The position numbers and the translations under genes are program-made. From the NCBI GenBank assembly GCA_033002965.1, contig JAURVB010003089.1:16471-80470 (forward strand): a stretch of DNA of 64,000 bases, written 5' to 3'. Below, piece after piece: positions 23,846 through 36,405 of this stretch; position 1 is the first letter of the stretch, and every line of letters starts with the position of its first letter. A model generated the notes under the pieces. The model was not told where the DNA came from, did not search any database, and was given only the letters and a program-made list of their open reading frames with translations. This DNA is from Piper betle (Eukaryota; Streptophyta; Magnoliopsida; Piperales; Piperaceae).

Positions 23846-24444
23846 CTTACGTTTTCCGACACTACTAAAATAATATTTTATTAATTAAAAAATATTATAA
23901 AAGAAAGAACAAATTGTCAATAGAAAAAGAGAAGAATTTTTAGGATAGTGGAATTAAAGGGGGTGGAGTTATTTTATAGAAAGAGGACTCTTTCCATCTC
24001 CCTAATAATACTGATGTGGATTTTAGCATACAACAATTCTTTATCTTTGACAAAATTTTATATAATTCTCTCTCAAATCTAACTTTTAGTATTTGTAAAC
24101 TCTCACTCCATCTTTCCATTTGTAACTGCGGTCAAAGTTTAAACATTGTTTAGACCGTCAATATTTTTACAAATTAAAAGATGGAGTTACACTAATAAAA
24201 ATTAGATTTGTGAGAAAATTATATAAAATTTTATCAAAGGGGAGAATTGTTGTGTGCAAAAATCCCACATCGGGATTGTTAGGGAATGGGAGGAGTCTTC
24301 TTCCTATAAAAGGACTCCTCCCCTTTAGTTCCACTATCTCAAAATTTTCATTTTCTTCTTTCATTGACAATTTATTCTTTTTTCTCTTTTCTAATATTTT
24401 TTTAATGAATGAAATATTATTTTAGTGGTGTTCAAGGACGTAAG
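23846..24444. repeat. ~600-bp palindrome (foldback element), copy A
   Basis: Two arms of about 290 bp face each other. The left begins 'cttacgttttccgacact' and the right ends with its complement, 'gtggtgttcaaggacgtaag'. The centre is 'cggtcaaagtttaaacattg…tagaccg' near 24,143. Arms differ by scattered substitutions. Each arm carries a TATAAA and an upstream element pointing away from the centre. No ORF of note. It resembles two solo LTRs or MITE arms joined head to head. Confidence 0.85.
24262..24310 (+). promoter_or_regulatory. Promoter-like module, copy A: USE-like element plus TATA box
   Basis: ATCCCACATCG at 24,262-24,272 equals the plant snRNA upstream sequence element consensus RTCCCACATCG. 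TATAAA follows at 24,305-24,310, about 40 bp centre to centre, the Pol II-type spacing. The mirrored site in the left arm (24,014-24,025) is mutated. Whether it drives a snRNA-like or an LTR-type transcript is not known; no snRNA follows. Confidence 0.55.
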
Positions 24445-25250
24445 CATAATTGGCTCGTTAAATTCTGATGTTTTTTTTAATATTTATTTAATAGTAATTG
24501 TTGGGCATGGTTGTGGCTAATTATTGTCCTGTTAAAATTCTAACCACAACACAAACTCCCTCTGGCCACTCACACGAGCTGGCAATACTCCGGCAACAAT
24601 ATCTTTCCGGCGCTTCACGGCAATGCGCAAGTCTTCGGTCACTCCAAGACAGCGGCAAGGATTGGGGGAGCAATATAGTGGCGGCAAGGCTTTGACGAGC
24701 AGTAGCTCCTTTCTTCCGAGACTTCACGGCGACGTGGAGGAGTCTCCTTTCTCCGGTGGCTCAGCAATAAGGTGGAGGGCAGAGCTACACGTCTTGAGGA
24801 TGAGAGCTCCGAACAGCACCGGCAACACCATGCTCAGGCCAGGCGGTGAGGTGATGGAACTCCAATAAGGCAAACAGAGGTTCTCGAATCTCCAAAGCTG
24901 CACGTCTTCTTCTCCACGGCAATTGGCTGCCTTGATTCAGAGCATGAAATCTGTGCTTCACTAACCCAATTCCACGTCTTTCCTCCCATGAACTCGGAAC
25001 TGCATGGACTCTTTCTTCTTAGCTTTAATGCAACATGACAGGAGTGGTTGATAATGAACAATCGTTGGGCTATGTGGGTCTAGACGAAGGTGCAAACCCA
25101 ATGTCGTGCTAGTTGGCCAAGGTTTCACGGTTGCATGGTTTAGCTTGGTCGTGCATGGCGACGGGTGCAGGGGTTTGGTGCAACAAATACATGTTATTAT
25201 TAAGTTTGAAATATATGTCACGCACCAGGTGCGGGCCTTTGGCCAGTGAA
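24445..25250 (+). other. GC-richer non-coding zone downstream of palindrome
   Basis: 'cggcaa', 'cagcaa' and 'ctcc' motifs dominate, as in 31,640-33,290, suggesting the internal part of a non-coding LTR-type element. Short frames occur on both strands and match nothing. Block C has lost about 77 bp here (after 42,149). Confidence 0.45.
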
Positions 25251-26399
25251 TTGATAAATACTAATTAATGGTGACTTAGAACATCCAAAAACGAGTCTAA
25301 ATTTTCATAACTGTTTCTAAATCTGCACCGGTTCCATTGTTGTTATGGAAAAACTATCAATCAAAACCTTAAATTATAGGGAACTATAGGAGGCTTTGTA
25401 TCTATGGTCAATTATAATCGATCTATTAATCGGTCTACTCATCTATCAAATTTTGCTATTATATAATATAATAATTCCATTATCTTTACAGCTACGCTAT
25501 AAAAATGAAAGTTTTAAAGTCTTCACCAAAGCTAATTTTCGTAATAGAATTCTAATTGGAAATGTGATAATCACTTTGAATATATTAATCTTTAAATAAA
25601 ATTGTAAAGCCAAACATAAACATTTTTTTCAAAATAATTTAATGGGTTATTGTTCTCAATTTGTAATCATAAAATTAAAAGGTAATACGAGAGATTAATG
25701 GGCTATTTATGATTTTATGATATTTGCTTCCACATTTGTTTGCATTGGGCAAGTATCACTTCCTTATTTCCTGCAAGTGATCAAAAGTCAAGTATAGAGA
25801 CGATAGCTTTAGTTCGGAACTTACACAAACAAATGGTGATTGCACTAAGAGGAAAATAGTTTATTCTTGGAAAAAGAAAGATGAGTTCTAACTTCCAACT
25901 TTCAAGTACAAGATGACAAGGTAAAAATAGCTACAACGTCATGTCAAGATAAAAAACTAGCTGCATGAAAAAGAAAAGAAAAAAAAATCCTTCTTCCCTC
26001 TATACATTCTCGTCCCCCGTACTTTGTCTTTGAATCCCTCCCTAGAAATTGAAGGTCTTGATTTCAGGCATATACGATAAACTCATCCATTAAGCAAAAG
26101 AATCATACCTTAGAAATAATATTGGTGGAAGCTACTGAATTCGTAGTAAATCACACTTACCATTCTCATTTCTTGCCCCTCAATGTTCTAGTTAAAGGAG
26201 GCATAGTTATCGTGCATTCAAATATCCTATTTTCCAAAATTGAATCGTGGCAATCTTCTACCACCAAGCTCCATTTTCCAGTAGATTATATGCTTCAACT
26301 TTACCAGCCTCCCAAATAAGAACTAGCTCCCCTCCACTGTAGGGTAAAGGCCTGACATTTCTTGTCACATCAATTGTCAATAAGTTCTCCCATTGATTA

Positions 26400-28042
26400 T
26401 TATTCTAAACAAAAACATAAGCTTCCACCACCTATTGGCATCATTTTACAGCATGTAAGGCTGTGTCCTCCATCTGCCAGCTCTAGACTTCCAATGGCCA
26501 TACTACCGGAATTGATCCTAGGAGGTGGATCAATGTCACCAACCAGATCCCTTGCAAGATCAAACCAAACAAACCCATCATAATAGTCTTCTAAGCATTC
26601 CCAATATAGTTTCCCATCTGCATATACAGAATCCCCTTTGGTATAACAAATAGTCATTGACTGTCTCTAATCCTGGGATCTTGGCAATTGATGCTTTCCT
26701 TTCCAGTCTCCGAAGAAAAGGCATGAAACATGGGTTTGGCGATCCCCAGAAGCTAGAATGGCAAGCTTATACCAAGGTGGATTGCTTGGTAAGTCTACCG
26801 CTAGGTCAGGACCCAAGCACAATTCGTTTTCGGGTGGGAATATTGGAGGATGGAGTAGCTTCCACTCTCTGGTGGTAGGGTTGCCACTTGTGAACGTCGT
26901 TCCAGATTCAGTCACCAAAGCAAAACACAAGAACCCACTGCAAGATGGATAAAAAATTGGGCACATATCAATGTTAGAAGTTGTATCGACAACAACCAAC
27001 TCCAGATCATTGCAATCATGAACGCTTTTTGACTTGGTTCAAAATTCATGGGAGTTAATAATGCCAAAAGAAGATTGGACTTGACGTTTATGTCGTTCTT
27101 GTTCTAAAGATTGGAAGTAGACAGTACAGATAGACTCCTTCCATTCCTTGCAAATACATTTGAATCTTAGGAGGGAGTCATAAGATAGACAGGGGAGGAT
27201 ATGGGATTCTACAACGTCATGAGGCACAATAGGAAGTGGCTCATGAGACGCATAGGAACATGACTTCTCTAATGGAGACAGTTTTCTCCTTTTCTTCCTC
27301 TTGCTGTTTGTCTCTTTATTTGGTTCTTGAACATGTGAAGGTGATGTTGTGATTTAAAGCATTTCTTCACATATCCAACTAATAGCGCGAATCAAATGTG
27401 CTGCTTCTAAATCATTCCCCTCATGTTTCCAACATATTGAATGTGCCTCACATAGACATGAGCATAAGATTATTCTGATGCAATTGTAAAGCAATTGCAT
27501 CGCTCCTCGAGATATAGTGCAACATGGCAAACCCTTTTCACTTGAATGTGATCTCCAACATTTCTTGCCATAATCCTCTAAATCTCCTCTCTCATCAAAA
27601 AGGTCATAGCATAAATATTCCATTATTTTATATCCATCCTCCTTCCACCGCACAAAACAAAGAACTTATGGAAGCAGTAGTTGAACCTGAAAAAAACTTT
27701 TCTCTTGGTAAATTGCTGATTTCCCAAACCATATTTGTTGTGTTTACCACAGGTTTCCCGTCATTACTAACACACATGAAACTGGAAGCTTCCTTTTCAT
27801 GATCTGGTGGATAACATACATTAACCATTCTTTTGCAACAAGTTCCACTTCCTCAGAAACATAAGGGTGTTTAACAGTTATGACATGATCCACCATATGT
27901 TGGATAAAATTCTCTTTACTTCGGTCATCGTCATGGAAACATCACTTTGGGAAATCAGTAATCTGTGATCCAATACAATAGTGGATGTTATCTCTCTTTA
28001 TAGTTTGGTACTACTTTTGAGAGGTCTCAAGGTCGCCCACAT
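26400..28042 (-). pseudogene. Pseudogene A: NF-YB-like histone fold / F-box / F-box-associated
   Basis: Read from ATG 28,042. An upstream CTACAG acceptor (28,063-28,068) suggests a lost 5' exon. The N-terminal part (MWATLRPL…, then HPYVSEEVELVAKEWLMYVI, then KPVVNTTNMVWEISNL) resembles an NF-YB histone fold but is split by frameshifts. From 27,653 to 26,400 one frame is kept, broken by three stops: TAA 27,354, TGA 27,039, TAG 26,667. It contains a second histone-fold-like stretch (CEAHSICWKHEG…HLIRAISWI), a basic linker SKRKKRRKLSP, an F-box (LPIVPHDVVESHILPCLSYD, SLLRFKCICKEWKES), and an F-box-associated part (SCSGFLCFALV, SGNPTTREWKLLHPP, DGKLYWECLED). Dead as a protein gene. Histone-fold assignment is inference from pattern; the F-box is clear. 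Confidence 0.8.
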
Positions 28043-28119
28043 CTTTCTCTTTATCAAATTCACTGTAGGAGAAAGCAATTCCATTAGGTTTCTAATCACA
28101 TCAATCTAGTGTTACACTA

Positions 28120-29797
28120 TCAAGATCTCATAATCTGACCCTCAACATCAATGAAATGCAAAATGTCCCATTCATTCTTGTCAACCAGCACATATATCTC
28201 CACCCTTTTGTTATCAACATTCGTAGAGCATGTCAAGCTTTTCCTTCCATCCAACTTTTCTAAGTTTCCAATGGCACCAGGCTCGCAGGGCACGACAGGC
28301 CAGTCGATGATGCCGGCCATATCCTTTGTAGGATCTAGCCAAACCAATTCATGAATTTTCAAGTTCTTGGCAGCATAATATTGCGCAACATCTATGTAAA
28401 AACTGTACCAAAATCGCACCAACACATATGCATGTCCAATTTCTAGACTAGACTTTGCATGTAATGGCTTCATCCCCGTGTCTCAGAGGAAAGCACTTGA
28501 AAAAAATGCGACTCTGGCCCATATGATGGATTAACAAGCTTGTATGAGGGTGGATTGTATGATGTGTCAACTGCCAAACCAGGTCCATGGCAAAGATAGT
28601 TGTGAGGTGAGTGTGGGAAGATTGTGGGAGGGAGTAGATGCCATTCCTTGGTGACTGGGTTGCCAACAGTGAACCTCCATTTTCTTCTTCCTGTAGAGAC
28701 AGCAAAGCACAGAAGCCCACTGCATGATCCATACAAAAATGACAGCTTACCATTGTATGAAACTGTGTCAATCATGACCACCTCTAGTCCATCACATTCG
28801 GATACTGTCTTTGCATTTGGGTTTATAATGGGAGTGGATGATGGCAAGAGAAACAGTTGAATGGTTTTGATGGTCTGTAGTGAACATCTGAGGTAGGGGC
28901 TGGAAGATTGACTCCCTCCATTTCTTGCACACACAATTGAATCTTGATAGTGATTTCGAAGGCAGATTGGGGAAGACATGGGTCTCTAAAATATCACGGT
29001 GGTAAAGAACAGGTGTCGTTATAATACTCCTCTGGTGCAGTGCTCACAGTCTCACTAGCCCTCTCTCTCTTCTTCTTGTTCATCCCTTGGCTATGTGATG
29101 GCAAGGGTGTACCAACCAGCAGATTGAGCCTTGCCCAATTGAGACCCCATAACATATCTGTGGTACTTATCCTCTTCAACTTATGTTTGGAACAGATTGT
29201 GCCCGCCATGTTCACGGCTCTCATCAAAATCTCACTCATCCAATTGAGAAGGACAAGCTTGCCTCCAAGAGTAATGTGACATCTCGAATAACCTTCACCT
29301 ATCCATGAGTTCCAACAATCCTCACTTTCCTTTACAACATCAACTCCCCACTCATGGAAGAAAGAGAGGCAATGCTTGTACGTTCACATGGCTTTCTTAG
29401 AGGTATTCCCTTGTGCTTTATAGATCTTCCAAAAGCAAAAACCAAGAGCATGCGAGTATGTTTCCTTTAGCAAGTTGTTGATTGTCAAGGCCATGTCTCC
29501 ACATTTCATACTAATTTTCTTTGATGGGACATTGACATAGATAGGATTGGAGTTTGAGATGCTAAAAATTTTGTCCATAATGCATAAAAACCATTCTCTT
29601 GCAACAATGTCTGCATCTTCTGAGACTTCGTTGGTAGTTGTTGGGGCTGCTTTTCTCGTGATTTCATTCAAAACTTTGCACACGGTATCAGTGATGCCAT
29701 GCCTTGGTACTCCATTCTTCACTACTATAATGGATGTCAACAAACTTCCTTCCCCTAGATCTGTGTTCTTGGTTAGAGGTCTCACAATAACCCACAT
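28120..29797 (-). pseudogene. Pseudogene D: diverged paralog, histone folds plus F-box
   Basis: ATG 29,797 opens MWVIVRPLTKNT. From there one frame runs to 28,994 with a single TGA at 29,381-29,383. First fold: ITDTVCKVLNEI, EDADIVAREWFLCIMDKI, KISMKCGDMALTINNL, KETYSHALGFCFWKIYK, matching α1, α2, α3 and αC of NF-YB in order. Second: HITLGGKLVLLNWMSEILMR then KRISTTDMLWGLNWA, compare NF-YB KTINGDDLLWAMATLGF. A basic linker MNKKKRERAS follows. A one-base shift near 29,012 leads to an F-box (VLYHRDILETHVFPNLPSKS, LSRFNCVCKKWRES). Another shift leads to GSCSGLLCFAVS and FTVGNPVTKEWHLLPP, and a third to the C-terminal part ending at 28,120. At least four lesions. More diverged from A, B and C than they are from each other. 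Confidence 0.8.
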
Positions 29798-29830
29798 ATC
29801 TTTTTCTTCTTCAATTTTACTTCAACAAAA

Positions 29831-31440
29831 AAATAAGAACGCAATTAATTAACTCGCCTCTGTTAAAATTTTTTTATTTTTGACAAAGGTACACTTACAA
29901 GAACAATGAAATCGAAAAAAAAGCCACGAAACAAATTAAAGTGGCAACTTTCTATGCCTTACTAAGATTTATCAGAATTATTATCAATCATATACTTCTC
30001 CAACTTATTAGATATGAAAGATTAGCATACATCACTGTTGAACGAAATATGTAAACATGGTCGACGTACATAAGAATATATCATTAACAAAGAGAAAAAC
30101 GACACAAAGACCCAAGAACTACCCAACACTTTTTTTACCGAGAACAACCCAACATTCATTCAAAAGAAACAAGATGATCGCCTAGACATTGGAATATCAA
30201 ACATAAGCAAACATGGAAGTTTCAACTCAGAATAAGCAGAAAAAAGAAAGAATGGTGGTGCACTGTGATATAACTGGTAGACGAAGAAGATGATGTCGTT
30301 CATACCTAATTGGAAGATGTTCTCGGAGACTATAACAGAGATTGAAGGATGAGATCGTGAAATGTTTCTATGATCTTTCCCTTGAAGATGGAACGACTCC
30401 TAGAGTTTTATCAACCTACTCTACGCTGTTAATGATTTTTCTTAGAGAAGTTATTAATAATCTTAATAATTTGACTTAGTTAATTAAAGATATAAATTTA
30501 TTTTTAACTTTCCATAACTACCATAAAATTACTAAGATTATCACTTAATACTAGGAATCATCAATAGCCCAAACAGTCATAGTGTTAGCTTTTACTGATT
30601 TTCTTAGCTTTTATTGTGGTTCATTCTGCTCAGACAATATATAATTTTTACTTATTTATTATTCTTGTCTTTCACTGTATCAAATAATTTAGATTCTAAC
30701 ATAAACTTAAATTAACTTCACATATAATATATACTTTGATTAAAAAATTTTATATAATATTTAGTTATATTATTTAATTTGTATTATGGTAGATATTTTG
30801 TCTATTAGTCTTATATATTATATCTATTAATTTCATAAACCTACTTGAGAATTTTTAAATTTAAAATAAAATTTTGTTTTAGATGATTTAGATTTTCTAC
30901 TTAAAATTGTAATAATAAAAAAATAAAATTATAATATTTATTTTTATAAATAAGAAATAAAGAATAATATCATAATATTATTAGATGACACATATTTCAG
31001 ATCTTATTAAAAAATTTATATGAAATTAATATTTTTGTAAATATGAAATAAAAGGGTTATATTGTAAAATAGTTAGAGAATATGTGGCAATACTATACTA
31101 AAAGTTTTCGATTTAATACATATGTATGTATATATAATATTTATATTTATTTTTCTATTTTTATTTATTGTTAAGAAAAACTAAGCATATAATTATATCC
31201 AAATTAAACATCTCAACAAAATGATCAATTCTATTTAATTATCAAAATTTTAATCAATTAATTTTTTTCCTTATTAATGTCTACTCATTTAACATAACAT
31301 TAAATTAATTTTAGTATTTGCATACAATTATTGTATTCTAAATAAATATTTTTAATAAATTTAAATAGATATTCTCTATTTTTATGTAAAAGAATAATTA
31401 GTATTTTTTTATTATTAATTATATATGTTATTAATACTGT
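29831..31440. other. AT-rich intergenic DNA, no gene seen
   Basis: 29,830-30,420 would be the 5' flank of pseudogene D; a possible leader lies at about 30,240-30,420. 30,420-31,440 is very AT-rich. No coding pattern on either strand. Confidence 0.5.
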
Positions 31441-33568
31441 TCAGACGCGAAATTATTCCTTATTTACGTTTTGGTGTCCAATAAGGGTTTAGTGGAATTG
31501 AGACGCCCTTGTCCAATAAAAATTTTTACATTATTTTTTATAGTTCAAATAGAATCTTTAACTCAGTCTACAGTGTTTTTATAATTATGCATTCATTATT
31601 TCTTATTTTAATTAAACACTTAAAAATTTTTAACGCCTGTTAAATTGATGCCTTGTACCTACCTTGTTCTCTTTTCCTTCTCTTCACGTTTCTGGTTCCT
31701 TCTCCAACTGCTATTTGTTCCGGTCGGCGGCGTGTAGCTCCGACAAGAATAGCAAAGATTCCATATCTTATGAAGGCACAAGTATAAGCGACTTGGGCCT
31801 TGAGCAGATCATCGACTTGCTCTCCCATAGCCGGAAAGCAACAAATCAATCCCAATGTTTTCTACTCCTGACTTGGTCTGCAGCTGGTTTCCGACGTATA
31901 CCACAGGTTCCCTTCCCGGTGACGAGAGGCAACGGCGGGGGGCTCTCGAGGCAGCACTTCAAAGTAGCAAATCTTCGGTGTCTGTGACAAGTAGAAACAA
32001 GGTGGGCAAGCCGGGGGACGGGACCACAGCGGTAGTTGGCGAAGCAGTACTCTCCTTGATCGGCAAAGCAACATGTTGCCTTCCTCTCCGTTGCAACAGC
32101 TCGTCGACAAATGACAACTCTTCACAACAATGGCAACGGGACGGCAAGCTGGGGAAGCCTTCTCTCCTTGGCAACTACTCGCTCTAGCAGCAATGGTGAT
32201 GGTGGTGTAATGCTCCTCCCATGAGGGCGATTTTCCTTCACGGTGCAAGTCGGCTCCAGCGTATAGGTGACCTCGCAGCACAGTTCTGAATAGCGACAAG
32301 ACTTCTCGAGGTGATTCCTAGCAGCAACAAGGTTGCGAGGTGAAGATCTTATCGGCAAAAGTTTTCTTTGGTGATGTGGTACAATAGCTGGGGGCATCTG
32401 GACTTGGCTTCAAACTTCTGCAACAACACACCGGTGGGGCAATATCCTGGACATGCACGATGTTGACTCCTTGACAAGACAGTAATGGCGAGCAAAGGCT
32501 CCTTCTCTAGACTGAGGGACGACACCTCGGCAGGGTAGTGACTAGGAGGGCTCCTTCACAATCCTTACAAAGGCAACATGGTAAAGCAGTCTCCTTTCCA
32601 AGATCACGGTGGCAAGCTTTCTTCTCCCTCCTAATTAACAGGATCTGGTTCCCCACGGCAAAGTTGAAATGACCAAGGGAGACAATTCAGCAGTAACTAT
32701 TGTTCGTGGGCAGGTCGGCTCCGGTGCGTCCGTTGTTTCCAGCAGCAATGATTCGGTGAAGCTTTGTGGTGGATAACTTTCAGCAAGCGTTCCCGGTAGC
32801 GCCTGTTCTCCTCAGCAAAACTCAAGCTCTGGTTGTGCACAACAGCGAGGAGAAGTTTGCTCTAACAAATGCATGACGACAGCAATGAGGTGAAACTCAT
32901 GAATGGCTTCATAATCTCGAAGGCAGCACGTCAGGGACTCCTTTTTGCTTTGAGAACTCCTACTCCAATACACTTTGGTGACCAGTATATGATAGGCAAC
33001 ACCGAAACGCGGGGAACTCCAAGACAGCAACAAGGATGGGGGCAGCGATGAACTCTGGCGTCAATGGCAATAGGTCAAGCGAAGGCTCATCTTCTCGGCA
33101 AAGCGGCAACACTGACCTCAGGTGGTGACTCCCGTAAGCAACAAGTTTCACGGGACCGACATCTCCTTGCCGGGCAACAGGTCGAGGCAATGCTTGAAGG
33201 TGGCGACAGTACCAGCTTGGCTTCAAACCTCCACGGCAGTAGGTCGGCGAGGCAGCAACTCCAAACTTCAAACTTCACAACTATCAAACTGTTGTATGCC
33301 AAAATCCCACATCTCGAATTGTTAGGGGGATGGGAGGAGTCCTCTCCCTATAAAATATCTCCTCCCCTTTAATTCAACCATACCAAAATTTTCTTTCTTT
33401 TTTCTATTATTAATTTGTTTTTTATTTTATAATATTTTTTTGATTAGTAAAATATTATTTTAATAGTATTTTTTGTTAAATTTTGGTGTTTTTTTATGTT
33501 TATTTAATAATTATAATTGGGTATAATTATTAATTATTGTGTTATGAAAATTATTTATCTTGATAAAA
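31441..33568 (+). mobile_element. Probable non-coding LTR-type element (LARD-like)
   Basis: A GC-richer interior (31,640-33,290) full of 'cggcaa/cagcaa/ggcaac' phrases is followed at 33,300-33,560 by 'aaaatcccacatctcg…tgggaggagtcctctcccta', TATAAA at 33,349 and an AT-rich tail. That is a diverged copy of the right arm of the palindromes (24,255-24,520). Long frames exist on both strands but look alike in neither codon use nor domains. Interior plus LTR-like promoter suggests a large non-autonomous retroelement; left limit unclear. Confidence 0.45.
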
Positions 33569-33824
33569 TTTTGTCTTAGTATGCTTTGTGGTGTGTCGTG
33601 CGGCTCAAGTTCCTTAGGCTAGTTGGCTTTTTGAGCTTGGTTGCGGCTAATCTAATCTTCTACATTGATAGCTATTAAATAGAATTTGGGCTTGTTGGCA
33701 TTTTACATTAATAGCTATTAAATAGATTTTGTATAAGAATTTACATTGAAATTAATAACAATTATTCCCGATAATAACTATTAAATAGACGTAAAAAAGA
33801 ACACCAGAATTTAGATCAATTATA

Positions 33825-34427
33825 CTTACGTTTTTTGACACTATTAAAATAATATTTTATTAATTAAAAAAATATTATAAAAGAAAGAATAAATTGTCAA
33901 TAGAAAAAGCGAAGAATTTTTAGGATAGTAGAATTAAAGGGGTGGAGTTCTTTTACAGAAAGAGGACTCTTTCCATTTCCCTAATAATAATGATGTGGAT
34001 TTTGGCATACAACAATTTCTTTATCTTTGACAAAATTTTATACAATTTTCTCTCAAATCTAACTTTTAGTATTTGTAAACTCTCACTCCATCTCTTTTCA
34101 TTTGTAATTGCGGTCAAAGTTTAAACATTGTTTAGACCGTCAATATTTTTACAAATTAAAAGATGGAGTTACACTAATAAAAATTAGATTTGTGAGAAAA
34201 TTATATAAAATTTTATCAAAGGGGAGAATTGTTGTATGCAAAAATCCCACATCGGGATTGTTAGGGAATGGGAGGAGTCTTCTTCCTATAAAAGGACTCC
34301 TCCCCTTTAGTTCTACTATCTCAAAAATTTCATTTTCTTCTTTCATTGACAATTTATTCTTTTTTTCTCTTTTCTAATATTTTTTTAATGAATGAAATAT
34401 TATTTTAGTGGTGTTCAAAGACGTAAG
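33825..34427. repeat. ~600-bp palindrome, copy B
   Basis: Same foldback as in block A, from 'cttacgttttttgaca' to 'gttcaaagacgtaag'. Centre near 34,126. Confidence 0.85.
34244..34292 (+). promoter_or_regulatory. Promoter-like module, copy B
   Basis: ATCCCACATCG at 34,244-34,254 and TATAAA at 34,287-34,292, spacing identical to copy A. Confidence 0.5.
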
Positions 34428-36405
34428 CATAATTGGCTCGTTAAATTCTGATGTTTTTTTTAATATTTATTTAATAGTAATTGTTGGGCATGGTTGTTGT
34501 TAATTATTGTCCTGTTAAAATTCTAACCACAACACAAACTCCCTCTGGCCACTCACACGAGCTGGCAATACTCCGGCAACAATATCTTTCCGGCGCTTCA
34601 CGGCAATGCGCAAGTCTTCGGTCACTCCAAGACAGCGGCAAGGATTGGGGGAGCAATATAGTGGCGGCAAGGCTTTGACGAGCAGTAGCTCCTTTCTTCC
34701 GAGACTTCACGGCGACGTGGAGGAGTCTCCTTTCTCCGGTGGCTCAGCAATAAGGTGGAGGGCAGAGCTACACGTCTTGAGGATGAGAGCTCCGAACAGC
34801 ACCGGCAACACCATGCTCAGGCCAGGCGGTGAGGTGATGGAACTCCAATAAGGCAAACAGAGGTTCTCGAATCTCCAAAGCTGCACGTCTTCTTCTCCAC
34901 GGCAATTGGCTGCCTTGATTCAGAGCATGAAATCTGTGCTTCACTAACCCAATTCCACGTCTTTCCTCCCATGAACTCGGAACTGCATGGACTCTTTCTT
35001 CTTAGCTTAAATGCAACATGACAGGAGTGGTTGATAATGAACAATCGTTGGGCTATGTGGGTCTAGACGAAGGTGCAAACCCAATGTCGTGCGTAGTTGG
35101 CCAAGGTTTCACGGTTGCATGGTTTAGCTTGGTCGTGCATGGCGACGGGTGCAGGGGTTTGGTGCAACAAATACATGTTATTATTAAGTTTGAAATATAT
35201 GTCACGCACCAGGTGCGGGCCTTTGGCCAGTGAATTGATAAATACTAATTAATGGTGACTTAGAACATCCAAAAACGAGTCTAAATTTTCATAACTGTTT
35301 CTAAATCTGCACCGGTTCCATTGTTGTTATGGAAAAACTATCAATCAAAACCTTAAATTATAGGGAACTATAGGAGGCTTTGTATCTATGGTCAATTATA
35401 ATCGATCTATTAATCGGTCTACTCATCTATCAAATTTTGCTATTACATAATATAATAATTCCATTATCTTTACAGCTACGCTATAAAAATGAAAGTTTTA
35501 AAGTCTTCACCAAAGCTAATTTTCGTAGTAGAATTCTAATTGGAAATGTGATAATCACTTTGAATATATTAATCTTTAAATAAAATTGTAAAGCCAAACA
35601 TAAACATTTTTTTCAAAATAATTTAATGGGTTATTGTTCTCAATTTGTAATCATAAAATTAAAAGGTAATACGAGAGATTAATGGGCTATTTATGATTTT
35701 ATAATATTTGCTTCCACATTTGTTTGCATTGGGCAAGTATCACTTCCTTATTTCCTGCAAGTGATCAAAAGTCAAGTATAGAGACGATAGCTTTAGTTCG
35801 GAACTTACACAAACAAATGGTGATTGCACTAAGAGGAAAATAGTTTATTCTTGGAAAAAGAAAGATGAGTTCTAACTTCCAACTTTCAAGTACAAGATGA
35901 CAAGGAAAAAATAGTTCTAATAACTTCTAACTTCGAAGTTTGCAACGTCATGTCAAGATAAAAAAACTAGCTGCATGAAAAAGAAAAAAAAAATCCTTCT
36001 TCCCTCTATACATTCTCGTCCCCCGTACTTTGTCTTTGAATCCCTCCCTAGAAATTGAAGGTCTTGATTTCAGGCATATACGATAAACTCATCCATTAAG
36101 CAAAAGAATCATACCTTAGAAATAATATTGGTGGAAGCTACTGAATTCGTAGTAAATCACACTTACCATTCTCATTTCTTGCCCCTCAATGTTCTAGTTA
36201 AAGGAGGCATAGTTATCGTGCATTCAAATATCCTATTTTCCAAAATTGAATCGTGGCTATCTTCTACCACCAAGCTCCATTTTCCAGTAGATTATATGCT
36301 TCAACTTTACCAGCCTCCCAAATAAGAACTAGCTCCCCTCCACTGTAGGGTAAAGGCCTGACATTTCTTGTCACATCAATTGTCAATAAGTTCTCCCATT
36401 GATTA

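Larger units (their letters stand above)
23683..28145. repeat. Segmental duplication, block A (4.46 kb)
   Basis: It is near-identical by eye to 33,689-38,150 in block B (offset about 10,004) and to the corresponding part of block C. Homology begins at 'ggcttgttggcatttt' and ends at 'ctgaccctcaa' (28,145), after which A runs into pseudogene D while B and C run into other sequence. It holds a palindrome, a non-coding GC-richer zone (24,560-24,860), AT-rich DNA and pseudogene A. Confidence 0.95.

Noticed and set aside
24262..24444. Possible U-snRNA gene after the USE-TATA module
   Set aside because: Sequence after the expected start is AT-rich and lacks snRNA signatures such as an Sm site flanked by stems in the right place; no known snRNA recognised.
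31862..32299. 145-codon minus-strand frame
   Set aside because: Competing frames of similar size lie on both strands of the same GC-richer repeat; no domain pattern.
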